A stretch of DNA of 64,000 nucleotides from Viola odorata (Eukaryota; Streptophyta; Magnoliopsida; Malpighiales; Violaceae), in contig OY829537.1 of the NCBI GenBank assembly GCA_963691705.1, positions 55,528,304-55,592,303 of the forward strand, written 5' to 3'. Numbering within the stretch: the stretch's first letter is position 1; each line of letters starts with the position of its first letter. The translations under genes and the position numbers were made by a program. The notes beneath the pieces were generated by a model, which was not told the origin of the DNA, did not search any database, and worked only from the letters and a program-made list of their open reading frames with translations. This document shows positions 1 through 9,465 of the stretch, in pieces.

Positions 1-961
1 TTTTCCACAAAGCGAGAAGTTCATACAGAGCTAACGGGCCTTCGCCCTCCCCGGGCAACCGTTTTAGTTCTCTTCCTCGAAGGAGGAACGCCACCCCGAC
101 TTGAGCCCTCGGCCGAAGGCGAGGCCGGTAAAGTTTGAAGCGGTATTACGTTCAGAGGAGTACCAGTGTCACCTGGGAATCAACCGTTAGCTTCTTATAG
201 CAAACAAAGCATGCGAGGACCAAAGTAAAGAAAATATGGAAAGAAATAAGTTTACCTATAACGCACTCTTCCAGAGGCTTGAACAGAGCAAAGGCACGAA
301 TACGATAGTGGGTATTCTCGTCTAACAAAGCGTTAGCCTGGTCCAATTCAGTTCTGGACAAAATCGCGGGATTTGTCCAAACGGGACCTATCAGTTCCTA
401 ATTGAAATTGATACGCCACAAACGTGACGGTAGCTCCAGAACAAAGAAGCTGCTCTTCCAATCAGCTACACCCTTCTTGAAGCCGTGAAAACGTTGCCAA
501 AATGACTGCACGAGCGCATCATCCCACCGGGGAGTAATCTCGATTAAACAATTGTAGCAAATCATGCTAAAGAATTTGCGAAACAAATTGATAGATGGGG
601 TAAAAATGTTCTTCAACTCGCAAGCCCAAAGAAAAGCATAAACCGCACACCAAGAGGAAGGAGTTATCTGGGCAGGATTAAGGCTATACTCCCGCAGCAG
701 AGTTAGTATCGACTCATGAACGGGAAAGCAGAAACCATAAAGGAATATTTTAAAATAAAGAAGCCTACTGTGGCCCCGCCCTGGATTATGAAGCCGCATA
801 TCACTTCCGAGAATAGAAGGCTCATGCCCAGGAGGAAAGGTAATACCATGTTCCTCCAATTCGGCTTTCAGAACCACATCGCAGGTAAAAATACTCGGTG
901 ATTGGGCGACCTCGGGATCCATGGGCCTAGAGATAATCTGGCGAGGTCTATTCCTAGCCAT
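1..961 (-). pseudogene. Antisense gene aA of Tat-1, 3' end outside the window, one nonsense codon
   Basis: Exon 1 runs 961-256 and begins MARNRPRQII. A GT-AG intron of 83 bp lies at 255-173, and exon 2 (172 to 1 and beyond) starts GDTGTPLNVIPL. The N-terminal half contains the blocks FPVHESILTLL, NPAQITPSSWC and PRWDDALVQSFWQ, resembling plant proteins annotated with the Pfam 'putative gypsy type transposon' domain (family recalled from memory). The ATG at 961 was chosen because it matches the start of the Tat-2 and Tat-3 copies. A single TAG after RINFN (about 396-400) interrupts exon 1; Tat-3 has Arg and Tat-2 has Gln there, and the frame stays open beyond it. A TATA-like ATCCTTTAAG lies about 190 nt upstream, the spacing seen in the other copies. 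Its function is unknown. Confidence 0.75.
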
Positions 962-1458
962 AGCAAACCAACAAAAAAGGAAATCTGAGAAGGGACGAAT
1001 TGATACCTTAAAGGAGAAGAATCGTAGAGAAATCGGTGGACAGTGACGAGCGGCCGAAAAGGTATTCGGAGAAGAAGACGAAGGAAGACAAAAAGGAAAA
1101 TTCGAAGTGAGGGCAAAAGTTTTGAGAAATTGGAGACTGGCCCTTCTTAAAGGATAAAAATGCCACCGCATTAATTGAGTCACCAATCGGGTGAAGACGC
1201 GTGTAAAAGAAGTTGGCCACGTGGAAGCGCATTAAAGAAATTTGAAAAAAGAGAAGTTATTCGTCGAGACTCCCCAAAAGGGCGAGACAGTATTGACCCA
1301 GTCAGAGTAACCGCGAAGCGATTGCCTCAGTCAGGCCAACCGCTTGCGTTAGCTATCACCAAGAACCAGTAGGCTAACGGAAGAAACAACAAAAAAGGAA
1401 AAGTAGAAAGCATCATTTTATTCATAAAACGCCAATAGGCGGGTACAATGCAAAACGG

Positions 1459-1881
1459 CTAATCCTCATCAGGCCAATAAATTCCATGGTGATAAACCCC
1501 GTCATCATCAAGGAATGGCATCTTCCCGTCAGCATTCGGGACAGGCTGGTCTGCCTCCCTTTCTGGGCAGGACCTTAACGGGCATGGCTTTTCTTTGACA
1601 CTCGAATCTGCCAACCCCGCACCAGTACTGATGGGAAAATCCTCGTTCAGCGAGCAATCAGGGGAAGAAAAACGTTTGCCACCCTCTTGGACAGCAGAAC
1701 CAGAAGAAGCCAAAGTCGCAAAGGGCGTCTTGGAAGTCTGTTTCCCCTGTCTCTTACGACCCTTTCGGCGGACCGGAGGCCTCCATGGTGGCGAAGGAGG
1801 GGGATGATCTGAGTCCGGCGAAGTCGGGGGAGTCGGCAAGGAGTCGCGATCCATGGAACTTAAGAAATAAAAATCTGCCAT
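1459..1881 (-). CDS. Antisense gene aC of Tat-1, 140-aa acidic/basic protein of unknown function
   Basis: This is an open frame starting MADFYFLSS. It has a proline-rich acidic segment (PTPPTSPDSDHPPPSPP), then a basic patch (RRKGRKRQGK) that could act as a nuclear-localisation signal, and an acidic aromatic tail (MPFLDDDGVYHHGIYWPDED). Homologues of the same length stand at the same place in Tat-3 (one stop) and, more diverged, in Tat-2. The ATG at 1881 is preceded by TATATAA at about 1949-1955, roughly 70 nt upstream, as in the other copies. A GAATAAAA polyadenylation-like signal follows the stop at about 1420. I do not recognise a domain. Conservation of the frame in three copies argues that it is coding. 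Confidence 0.7.
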   Translation of the reverse strand: MADFYFLSSMDRDSLPTPPTSPDSDHPPPSPPWRPPVRRKGRKRQGKQTSKTPFATLASSGSAVQEGGKRFSSPDCSLNEDFPISTGAGLADSSVKEKPCPLRSCPEREADQPVPNADGKMPFLDDDGVYHHGIYWPDED

Positions 1882-2192
1882 GTGACCTGCAAAAGCAAAA
1901 AAGAAGGAAAAGGATGAAGATGAATAGGAAAGGGAAACCAAACTCCCTTATATAGCCGAGTGAGCATTTCGATCCCTGAAAAATCAATTAAGACGCTTGG
2001 GAAAAATAACTGCAATTGCAGAATTCGATCCGTCACAGGCGCATCTGCTCGTTGAACGCACCAATCAAAGGGCACCAAAGAACCGCCCAACCACCTACCA
2101 CTGAAAAGACGGCCATGTAACAGTCAAGACAGAGCATTCATTGCTAACTCCCGGAACACAACCACTGCAATACAATGTCCCGAGGAAGACCC

Positions 2193-2206
2193 GTTTTCAG
2201 TTGGGC
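2193..2206 (+). other. Inner copy of the TTTTCAGTTGGGCT motif between aC and aD (Tat-1)
   Basis: The sequence GTTTTCAGTTGGGCT lies between the aC promoter and the 3' end of aD. The same motif abuts the 3' LTR at 2931-2944, and the pair brackets aD. The bases that follow here (CATGACAAAT) resemble the LTR start (TATGATAACAAT), so this may be a relic of an older PPT/LTR boundary. Confidence 0.6.
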
Positions 2207-2368
2207 TCATGACAAATATTTCCAACCAATAAAGCAAGCAACCACGCAAGAAAAAGAGAAGACTTGGGAAAAAGTAGAGACAGTTATTTATTTATGGCCA
2301 GGTGGCCTTAGCGTTCAAATATGTACAAGAAGCATAAGTAAAACAACGAGAAGAAGCGAAGCCAGCGG

Positions 2369-2752
2369 TCAGATATTGGACCCCGCATCATCTTCCCCTG
2401 GCACAACGGGAACCTCCCTTAAAGCGTCAGCGACGGAGGTCAGTTCGGAAGAGCAAGCTCTCATGCCCTTTAGGCAGCAGGCCAGCAGATCTTTTCTCTG
2501 CTGCAGCATCGAGGCCACCACATCAAGGTGAGCACTGACAGTGGCCAATTTCGCCAAACTCTCTAGGGGATTAAAATCCTCCAGAGTTATTCCCAGCTGT
2601 CTAGACAGAATAGGGGTTAGCACCCCCTGCAACTCCAGGACATCCTCGGAGGTCTTGGTGATCATCCTCTCCAGGAAGCCGATATCACCCTCAGTAAGAT
2701 TCTTCAGGGTCAGAGTTTTGGAGATTAGGAAATTGCGAGTCAGTTCATCCAT
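2369..2752 (-). CDS. Antisense gene aD of Tat-1, 127-aa conserved protein of unknown function
   Basis: The frame starts MDELTRNFLISKTLTLKN and is predicted mostly helical and leucine-rich, with the blocks FLERMITKTSED, LQQRKDLLACCLKGMR and ADALREVPV. The ATG at 2752 was chosen over an upstream in-frame Met because all three Tat copies start at MD(E/D)LTRNFLIS. TATAAAT lies at about 2814-2820, some 65 nt upstream. A poly(A)-like ATAAATAAATAA follows the stop near 2286. The Tat-3 copy has the same length, with mostly conservative substitutions, which suggests past selection on the protein. No domain is recognised. It could be a small accessory or regulatory protein of the element. Confidence 0.75.
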   Translation of the reverse strand: MDELTRNFLISKTLTLKNLTEGDIGFLERMITKTSEDVLELQGVLTPILSRQLGITLEDFNPLESLAKLATVSAHLDVVASMLQQRKDLLACCLKGMRACSSELTSVADALREVPVVPGEDDAGSNI

Positions 2753-2930
2753 GGCGGAATATGAAAAGAAAGAACGTGAAAAATGCGAAGAAACTGGCAC
2801 AGAGAAATCTCTGATTTATAGATTCTGACAAAAAACCGTCAGGACCATCTTCTGAGGCAAAACCGCCCCGGTACTTAAAGGGACTCTCCGTAAGAGAAGG
2901 AACGTTAGCCCTTGGTAAACACTCGGGCTC

Positions 2931-2944
2931 ATTTTCAGTTGGGC
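2931..2944 (+). other. LTR-adjacent copy of the TTTTCAGTTGGGCT motif (PPT position, Tat-1)
   Basis: CTCATTTTCAGTTGGGCTTA ends at 2947, and the LTR TGATAACA starts at 2948. This is where plus-strand priming from a polypurine tract should occur, yet the sequence is not purine-rich. The same 30 or so bases abut the 3' LTR of Tat-3. Confidence 0.6.
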
Positions 2945-2947
2945 TTA

Positions 2948-3519
2948 TGATAACAATCCACCTAAAAGAAAGGGTATTTTCATCTATCACCCGGTGGGAA
3001 GAGGCATAGCTACTGTTTCGCACCACCACGGTAGGGACAAGATTGCTACCTTCCCCAAAGGCTAACGCTACAAAGGTTAACGGGGCCCTACCGGCTCCTC
3101 TCACGGACCTCCTGCTTGGGTCAAGGAGTTATCTCACCCCCAGAGAAAACCACGCGTCAGGATTAACGCTCCGGCCATTATCCTACCGCGGCAATATCTA
3201 CCTAAACACCTACCGCCAAGGTAGCGTATCACGATAAGGGTGAATCACAGACCCTAACGCGAGCGATAGCTCCGTACCCGTTTACTCGGGCGGGAACGCC
3301 CCCTTTCTTCTATAAATACCTCCCCCACAAAGGAGGCAGGTAAGCGGACTTGACTAGCCGAAACTCTGCCAATTTCAGTACACATACTGACTTAAGCATC
3401 AGAGTGTTTCCGCCGGAGACCCCCTCCGGCGCATTGCAGGTACTGTGGACCGCCGCGCACACTGATCTGAGAAGAGCTGCTCCGCCATACATCCTTCGGC
3501 AGAAGACAAATTATTATCA
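2948..3519 (+). repeat. 3' LTR of Tat-1 (572 bp)
   Basis: It begins TGATAACAAT and ends TTATTATCA, like the reverse complement of the Tat-3 LTRs. A TATA box (TATAAATACC) at 3311-3319 matches the position of the TATA box in the Tat-3 LTR. It is clearly homologous to, but diverged from, the Tat-3 LTRs and lacks their long C/G homopolymer. After 3519 the sequence continues in frame as RNase H of Tat-2. Confidence 0.85.
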
Positions 3520-5210
3520 AGTGGGCCTCACGGCATCCATGTGCGATATGCAATCCGAATCCTGCAGCCGTTGTCCAATAACGCCACAGAATATGAAGCG
3601 CTATTAGCCGGGCTCAGGATAGGAAAAAACTTCTCCATAAAAGGAGTACATGACTCAGGGAGGTTGGGAGACCTGCGGCTGAAAATCTGTGGAGACTCCA
3701 AACTGATAATATACCAAGTTTTGGGACACTCTCAAGCTAGGGAGCCCATCATGGTGCAATACCTTGCCAAGGTGAAACGCGAGTTGATAGAAATAAAGAA
3801 AAATGGCATACAGGTCAGCTTCGAGCACATTCCTCGAGAGGATAACGCTGAGGCGGATAACCTCGCCAAACTCGCAGCGAACTCGAAAGCATCCATACCG
3901 AAAGGGGTGTACTACCGAGAGATACCCGTACCTTCCTTTATGGAAGAGCAGGCGACGCTCTGCGTAGAAGAAAGTGAAAATGACTGGAGAATTCCAAAGT
4001 CATAAAATATTTGAAACATGATGAGCTACCAGCGGATAACGTTGAGAAAAAGAAGGTATTAAAGCAAGCGGCACGATGCACGTACTTTAATGGGGAATTA
4101 ATGCGGAGATATTTCTCTCATCCAAATGCCAGGTGCATAACCGAACAAGAGGGCCTTCATACCCTCCACGAAATCCACGAAGGAATTTGCGGCATGCATG
4201 CATCCGGCGGCACCCTGGCTGCGCAGGTCTTTCGATCAGGGTTCTACTAGCCTACTATCCGGAAAAACTGCCATAATTACGTGCGAACTTGCCAAAAGTG
4301 TCAGGAATTCTCCAAGATTCCTCGACAACCCGCCACACAAATTTATGACATCATCGCTCCCTGTCCTTTTGCGAAATGGGGAATTGACATCCTCAGACCG
4401 TTTCAAAAGGCAAGGTCTCAATTAAAGTTTGTAGTCGTGTCGGTGGACTACTTTACCAAATGGGCGGAAGCTGAAGCGGTTGCCAACATCACGACAGAAA
4501 AAATATGGCGTTTCTTCAAACACCAAGTTATCATGCGATTCGGCGTGCCTCGTGTGCTAGTCAGCGATAACGGAACGCAATTCACTAGCCAATTCTTTAG
4601 AGACCAATGTGTGGAGTTCAGAATCGAACAAAGATTCTCTTCCGTGGCTCATCGCAGACCAATGGTCAGGCTGAGGTGAGAAACCGAGCCATCCTTAACG
4701 GTGTTAAGAAGAACCTAGAAGGATCCAAAAAGAAGTGGACAGATGAGCTGCCGTATGTGATGTAGGCATACCGCATGACCATGAAAACCAGCATAGAAGA
4801 GACACCATTCGCACTGGCTTTCGGTACTGAGGTCGTGACGTCCGTGGAAATCGGTACTATGAGCTTACGAGTAGCTTACTTCAGAGAAGAGCTGAATGAA
4901 GAAAGGTTGCGTGCAAATCTTGACGTGCTGCCGGAATTGCAAGAGGAAGCTCTTCTAAAAATGATGCACTATAAGCAAAAGATGGCGCGTTATCATAATA
5001 GGCGCGTCAAAGAACGGCTGCTAAAAGAAGGCGACCTGGTATTCAGGGATCAGCGAGCAACCGGTCAACGCCGGGGGAAGCTCAGCCCGAATTGGGAAGG
5101 GCCGTACCGCGTTACCCGTATTGTCGGGAGAAGAGCGTATCATCTGGAAACACTCGACGGTACCCCCTTACCTAACTCCTGAAATATTACTCGTTTGAAA
5201 TTATATCATG
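3520..5210 (+). pseudogene. pol: Tat-2 pol remnant: RNase H, integrase
   Basis: In order: an RNase H segment (NNATEYEALLAGL, later HIPREDNAEADNLAKLA); the integrase HHCC zinc-binding part (HTLHEIHEGICG, CHNYVRTCQKC); the integrase core with WGIDIL, VSDNGTQF and QTNGQAE carrying the DDE residues; and a C-terminal part ending LSPNWEGPYRV. It is non-functional. There are frameshifts near 3990 and 4650 and three stops, TAG at 4248, TAG at 4762 and TGA at 5180, each replacing a tryptophan expected in the family (GYYWPT, WAYR, NSWN). The left end is cut by insertion of Tat-1, which removes RT, protease and gag from view. Confidence 0.85.
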
Positions 5211-5340
5211 CTAGATTTTGATTTATCTCTGTACCTTCTACTAATGCTAGCCCTAACCCATGCTAACGCTTGAATAATGAGCTTTCTTGTGTTTTGCGGC
5301 TACGTGTGTGTACAGACGATGAAAGAAAAACAAAAAGAGG

Positions 5341-5845
5341 TTGCCAAGAGTGAAAAGTCCTATCCTTGTGATGGTCGGTCCTGATCAGACGGCTCACTAA
5401 GTGAGGGCACGCCCTAGCACACCTAATATTTAGCGTTGGGAGTGAAAATTCCTATCCTTATGGTCGCAACGTGTGTGCCATAAGACGAGGCACATCTCGA
5501 CGCCCCCGGGGGGTTAAAAGTCCTTTCCTTTTGGTAAACCGCGCTAATATAGGCGGCCCACTAAGATGAGGCACGCCTCAGTATCCCTGGAGGTGAAAGC
5601 CCAACCCTTATGCCAACCGTTCTCGTGGAGACGACTCATTAAGGAAAGGCGCACCCTAGGGAGATAGTAACTCCATCTTAGAAGTGAAAATCCTATCCTT
5701 GTGACCGGGCTGATATAGACGACTCACTAAGTGACGGCACGATTCTGGGATGTGAGGACAATGCTGAAAGTGAAAATCCTAACCTTGTGACGGCCTGTCC
5801 TGATCAGACGGCTCACTAAGAAGAGGCACTTTCCGACTGATCGTG
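5341..5845 (+). repeat. Diverged tandem repeats in the Tat-2 region downstream of pol
   Basis: About six imperfect units of 70-95 bp, each starting near GTGAAAATCCTATCCTTGTG and containing GAC(G)GCTCACTAAG followed by GGCAC. Starts are near 5348, 5440, 5510, 5590, 5680 and 5766. Tandem repeats in this position are known from Tat relatives such as Retand. The corresponding region is absent from Tat-3. Confidence 0.75.
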
Positions 5846-6574
5846 GTAACGTGGAAACGCGAAGAATCGATAAATCCCAACGAGTAACCAGATGCGGAAT
5901 CCCTGGTGAAGTGAGCTGGTTGAGAAAGCGATAACGAGCGACACCTATACCCTAGAATGGCGGCGGATGGGCTCCTACGGGAAACTTGTGTCTGTTATCG
6001 CATATCTCTTACTAATAAATATTAATCGAGAGTGTGCAGGATATCTCTGACTGACGGAGATCGCGACGCTCAAGGCGATAGAAGGATTGCACAACTCGTC
6101 GACAAAATAGGCGTGAGGCCAATCGCGCTGATTTTTACATGGTTTGAAGAATAGGGCCTAAAGACCATATTCGTTATCTCTTTTAATTGAGGAAAGAGGG
6201 AAGAATGCTTCTTTTTTAGGAGTATCATCTCTGATGGGGCCGAATAGTGGTTAAATTGAACCTGGCAAAGCCCGTCACCATAGTCAGGGCGATAATAGCG
6301 CGACGGCCGTGCTACGAAAAATCCGAAGAAAAAGAAGTACAGAAAAGAAAATCAACAACAAAGAAAACCAGTACCATAGATATGCTATTGTTTAAACACC
6401 CATGAAGGGTCGCAAAAATATACAAAAGATGGACCAAAAAAGGATAACGCTCAATCCTCATAAAAAGAAGGGGTGATAACACCCTGGCTACAACTGATCC
6501 CCTGAGATCCTCCGCTCTAGGTAGCCATTCGATCTGGCCGAGCGAAAGCCCTCGTCATTAAGATCAGAAGAATT
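5846..6574. other. Tat-2 spacer between the repeat array and aB
   Basis: No convincing coding frame. It is the untranslated tail of the gag-pol transcript and the 3' flank of the convergent aB gene. Confidence 0.5.
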
Positions 6575-8882
6575 CTACAAAAAGGCGTTAGAAACAGCAT
6601 CACCTTTGTAAAATTCTTCCCCATGAATCTCCACAAAATAGTCAGCCATGATGGAAGCAGTCTTTTCAATATACCACTGACACTTGACCGATGTCTCTTT
6701 CCCAAGTGCCGCTTTTTCTCCCGCCAGGGTTGCTTTCTCTTCCTCGAGAGCAATACTCTTTGACCGTTCAGCTGACAGAGCGGAGTTAGAAGCGGCCAAC
6801 TGGTCCTTCGCCTCTCTTGCCTCCTCCTTGGCTGCTTCCATAGCCCTTATACATTTGTCTCGCTCTTCCAGCAACCTCTCCTTCTCCTCTTGCTCCTTTG
6901 AAAGCTTAATCGCAGAAGCGGCAAGGTCAGCCATCTTTTGCGACACACGCTCTGTATAGTGATGAAACCGGAGGAGACCGGTAAAAAGGTTAGAACACAG
7001 CAAGTCAACTTGCTCTCTGTCTCCCTCAGTGGTAAAAGTGCTTCGTTCCTCGGGAGACGTTAGCATATGGGCAGCCAAGAATGAAGCAATGACAGCTGAG
7101 TTATCGCCCCCCATGGCCGCGATTCCCGAACTACGCAGCGTAGTCATATCCACTTGATGAGTGATAGGGCCAGCGGCGTTAAACGATCTTATGTGGGCCA
7201 GAAGGTTGGACACTACTGTTTCCTCCCCAAAGCGCTTAAGCGCGGAAACATCGGAAGGAACAAAGACCACGGCGGCAGGAGAGGGAGGCTGGTTAGAAGA
7301 GGAACCCCCCTGGGGCCCGAATGTTTCATAGGGCTGATAGGAGGAGAAGCCCAACAGGTCGTCATTCTCGACCATGTTAGAACAAAAGTGAGCAACCTCC
7401 GAACCAAACGGAGGCGGAGAAGTCTCAAAAGGCCCAGGAATGACCATGTTCCCAAAAATGCTAGCGGTCTGGCTCGGAGGAGGTGCTGAAGAGTCAAGGA
7501 CGATTTGAGGCCTCTCCCCGACATCAGCTTGACTCGATGATAGGCTCGTGCCTGCTCCATTGGGCCTCTGCCTCTTCCTTGGTTGAGTCAGAATACACCT
7601 CAAGTCCATATTGCCCCGCGATAGCGAAGGAGTAGAGGCACCAGAAGTATCCTGTAAAGAAAAACAATCGCTAGAAATTAAAAACAAAAGAAAATGAAGA
7701 AAGGCACTGAAAAATAGTGCAAGAGGTATAGCAAAACATTCACAGTTACCGTCTCAGCGATAGGTACTTCCGAAGAGGCTGCCGCGTCCGAAGAAGGCGG
7801 AAGGGTGGCAACGCTCCTTGTCTTCCTTTTCTTCTTTCCTTTAGCGGAAGCCTTAGGAGCGACTGGCTGAGCAGGAAGAGCAGTGATTGATATGACAGGA
7901 ATACCAACAGGAATGGTGACGGTTTCCTCATCAACCGAAGCAGAAGACGTGTGGGGAGGAATTGAAACGGTGACAGGTGGAACAACTGAAGTAGCGGCGA
8001 TATTGACAGTCGCGGCCGTTTGATCAATCCCCTCTCTTTGTCGAAGCCTCCTTAAGCGCCTCCTAACGCTCTCGGGAATGTAGTTGGGATCAGTCGCTGC
8101 AAAAGCACAAGACAACATTAACGTTAGTACCAACACTGAAAATCAGAAAAAATGACGTGATACTCACGTTTAACGCAGGCTCGGATATCGGTTCCGCAGG
8201 CCAGAAGGCGAGTGTGAACGCTGATTTCTAGTTTGAGTAACGTATCAAACCAACCTTGCTCTGTCTCGTTATGAGCCTCTCGGCGCCAAGCACTGTCCTT
8301 GACGCCCTGGTTGAAACCAGACCGCCACCATGGAGCCGGAAGCTCGGGAGTCTCGATAACAAAAAACTGCTCTTTCCATTTATCGATGGAAGACTCTAAA
8401 TGAAGGAGTTTCCAGGTGAAGTTCTTAAGCGAATCGTCATCATAACGGGGTGATATCGCTATCACACCCCGACGGTTATACATCCGAAACAAATACTTGA
8501 GTAATGCAAGGGAAGGAGATGTAATTGCCTTGTACTTGCAGAGTTCTAGAAATGCATAAACGCCACAGTAGGCATTTGGAGCCAATTGAACAGGGCTTAG
8601 ATCCAGAGAAGTGAGAAACTCTTGGATAAAGGGGTAAATCGGAAATCGGAAACCGTAGCGAAACATCTGGGCATACAAGATTCTGCGTTTACCAGTCAGA
8701 ACGTTGTTCAGGCGTAAAGACTCAGGGGCGACAGAAACTTCGAAGCCCTCAGGGATGTTAGCACCATGATCGGTCAGATGTTTATGGAGAATGGTAGAAG
8801 AAGTAATAGTACTAGCTATGTTATCTAATTTTTCCTCATCTATCGATTTAGACCCAGAAGCACGAGTTTTTCTTTTGCCCAT
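6575..8882 (-). CDS. Antisense gene aB of Tat-2, three exons, open, 712 aa
   Basis: Exon 1 is 8882-8168, exon 2 is 8096-7750 and exon 3 is 7651-6575; both introns (71 and 98 bp) are GT-AG. The joined length of 2,139 nt is a whole number of codons with no internal stop. The start MGKRKTRASGSK matches the start region of Tat-3 aB (MTKTRSKNPT). Residues about 70-200 form a domain with FRYGFRFPIYPFI, PVQLAPNAYCGVYAFL and ISPRYDDDSLKNFTWKL, resembling the Pfam 'putative gypsy type transposon' family. The middle is low-complexity Ser/Pro. Residues about 585-675 form a charged coiled coil, followed by a short helical tail. A TATAAAA box lies at 9055-9062, about 175 nt upstream, as in Tat-3. It is transcribed toward pol, against gag-pol. 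Function is unknown. It is the best preserved large antisense gene here, although pol of the same element is dead. Confidence 0.75.
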
Positions 8883-9054
8883 AGTGGAAAGAGAAAACAA
8901 AAAGATGAAGAAGACAGTAAAGGGAAATAAAGAAATACCTTTTTAAGAAGGAAATCGAAGTACCCAGGAGATGAAGAGCAGAAGTGCAAGACGATTCGAG
9001 AAGATGCAGAGAAAACAGATTTTCAAAAGTGGAAAAAAGAAATAAAGTGTTGGG

Positions 9055-9062
9055 TTTTATAA
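9055..9062 (-). promoter_or_regulatory. TATA box of aB (Tat-2)
   Basis: GGGTTATAAAACCC on the - strand, about 175 nt upstream of the aB ATG. The Tat-3 copy has GGGTTATATATATTG at 16529-16540, about 170 nt upstream of its ATG. Confidence 0.6.
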
Positions 9063-9465
9063 CCCTAAGAGGCTAAGAGAAATGACTACTGGAACAGTCG
9101 CCACGCGCGTGGCAGGCGTGACCAATGAGTATAACCCTAGAAAAGTGAGAAGACGTTTTGATTCTATCAAATCACGCTAGCCCTAGTGCCCTGATGAGCA
9201 GACACGTGTCTCTAAACCATCCTGATCCCTCGCTCACATTAATGAGGGGATCCTGAGCATTAAATGCTCCAAAAAGCAGAATCACTTTATCAAAAAGAGG
9301 TCAAGCATGATGACGTAATCAACGAGATAATGCCAAGAAGCAAATTAATTGTTATCTAGAGCGGAATGGCAGTCGTTATTATGCAAGCGTTATCAATTAT
9401 TACAAGCCAAATGAAACCAATGTTTGAAGAAAAATAAAACACTCTCAAGCGCTGCCTTACGCCAA

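Larger units (their letters stand above)
1..3519 (+). mobile_element. Tat-1: 3' part of a Ty3/gypsy Tat-lineage retrotransposon
   Basis: The fragment contains the antisense genes aA (partial), aC and aD on the - strand, followed by the 3' LTR. The layout is the same as in Tat-3, so gag-pol is inferred to lie on the + strand left of the window. Its right LTR end (3519) is followed at once by an in-frame stretch of the RNase H domain of another Tat element (Tat-2). Tat-1 is therefore nested inside Tat-2. The target duplication cannot be checked because the left end is outside the window; the five bases right of the LTR are AGTGG. Confidence 0.85.

Noticed and set aside
4005..5182. Stop codons in Tat-2 pol as programmed readthrough or frameshift
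   Set aside because: There are at least five separate lesions, and the stops replace conserved Trp. Tat-3 shows gag to RT in one frame.
5341..5845. Possible CRISPR-like array
   Set aside because: The units are diverged tandem repeats without constant spacers, inside a plant retrotransposon.
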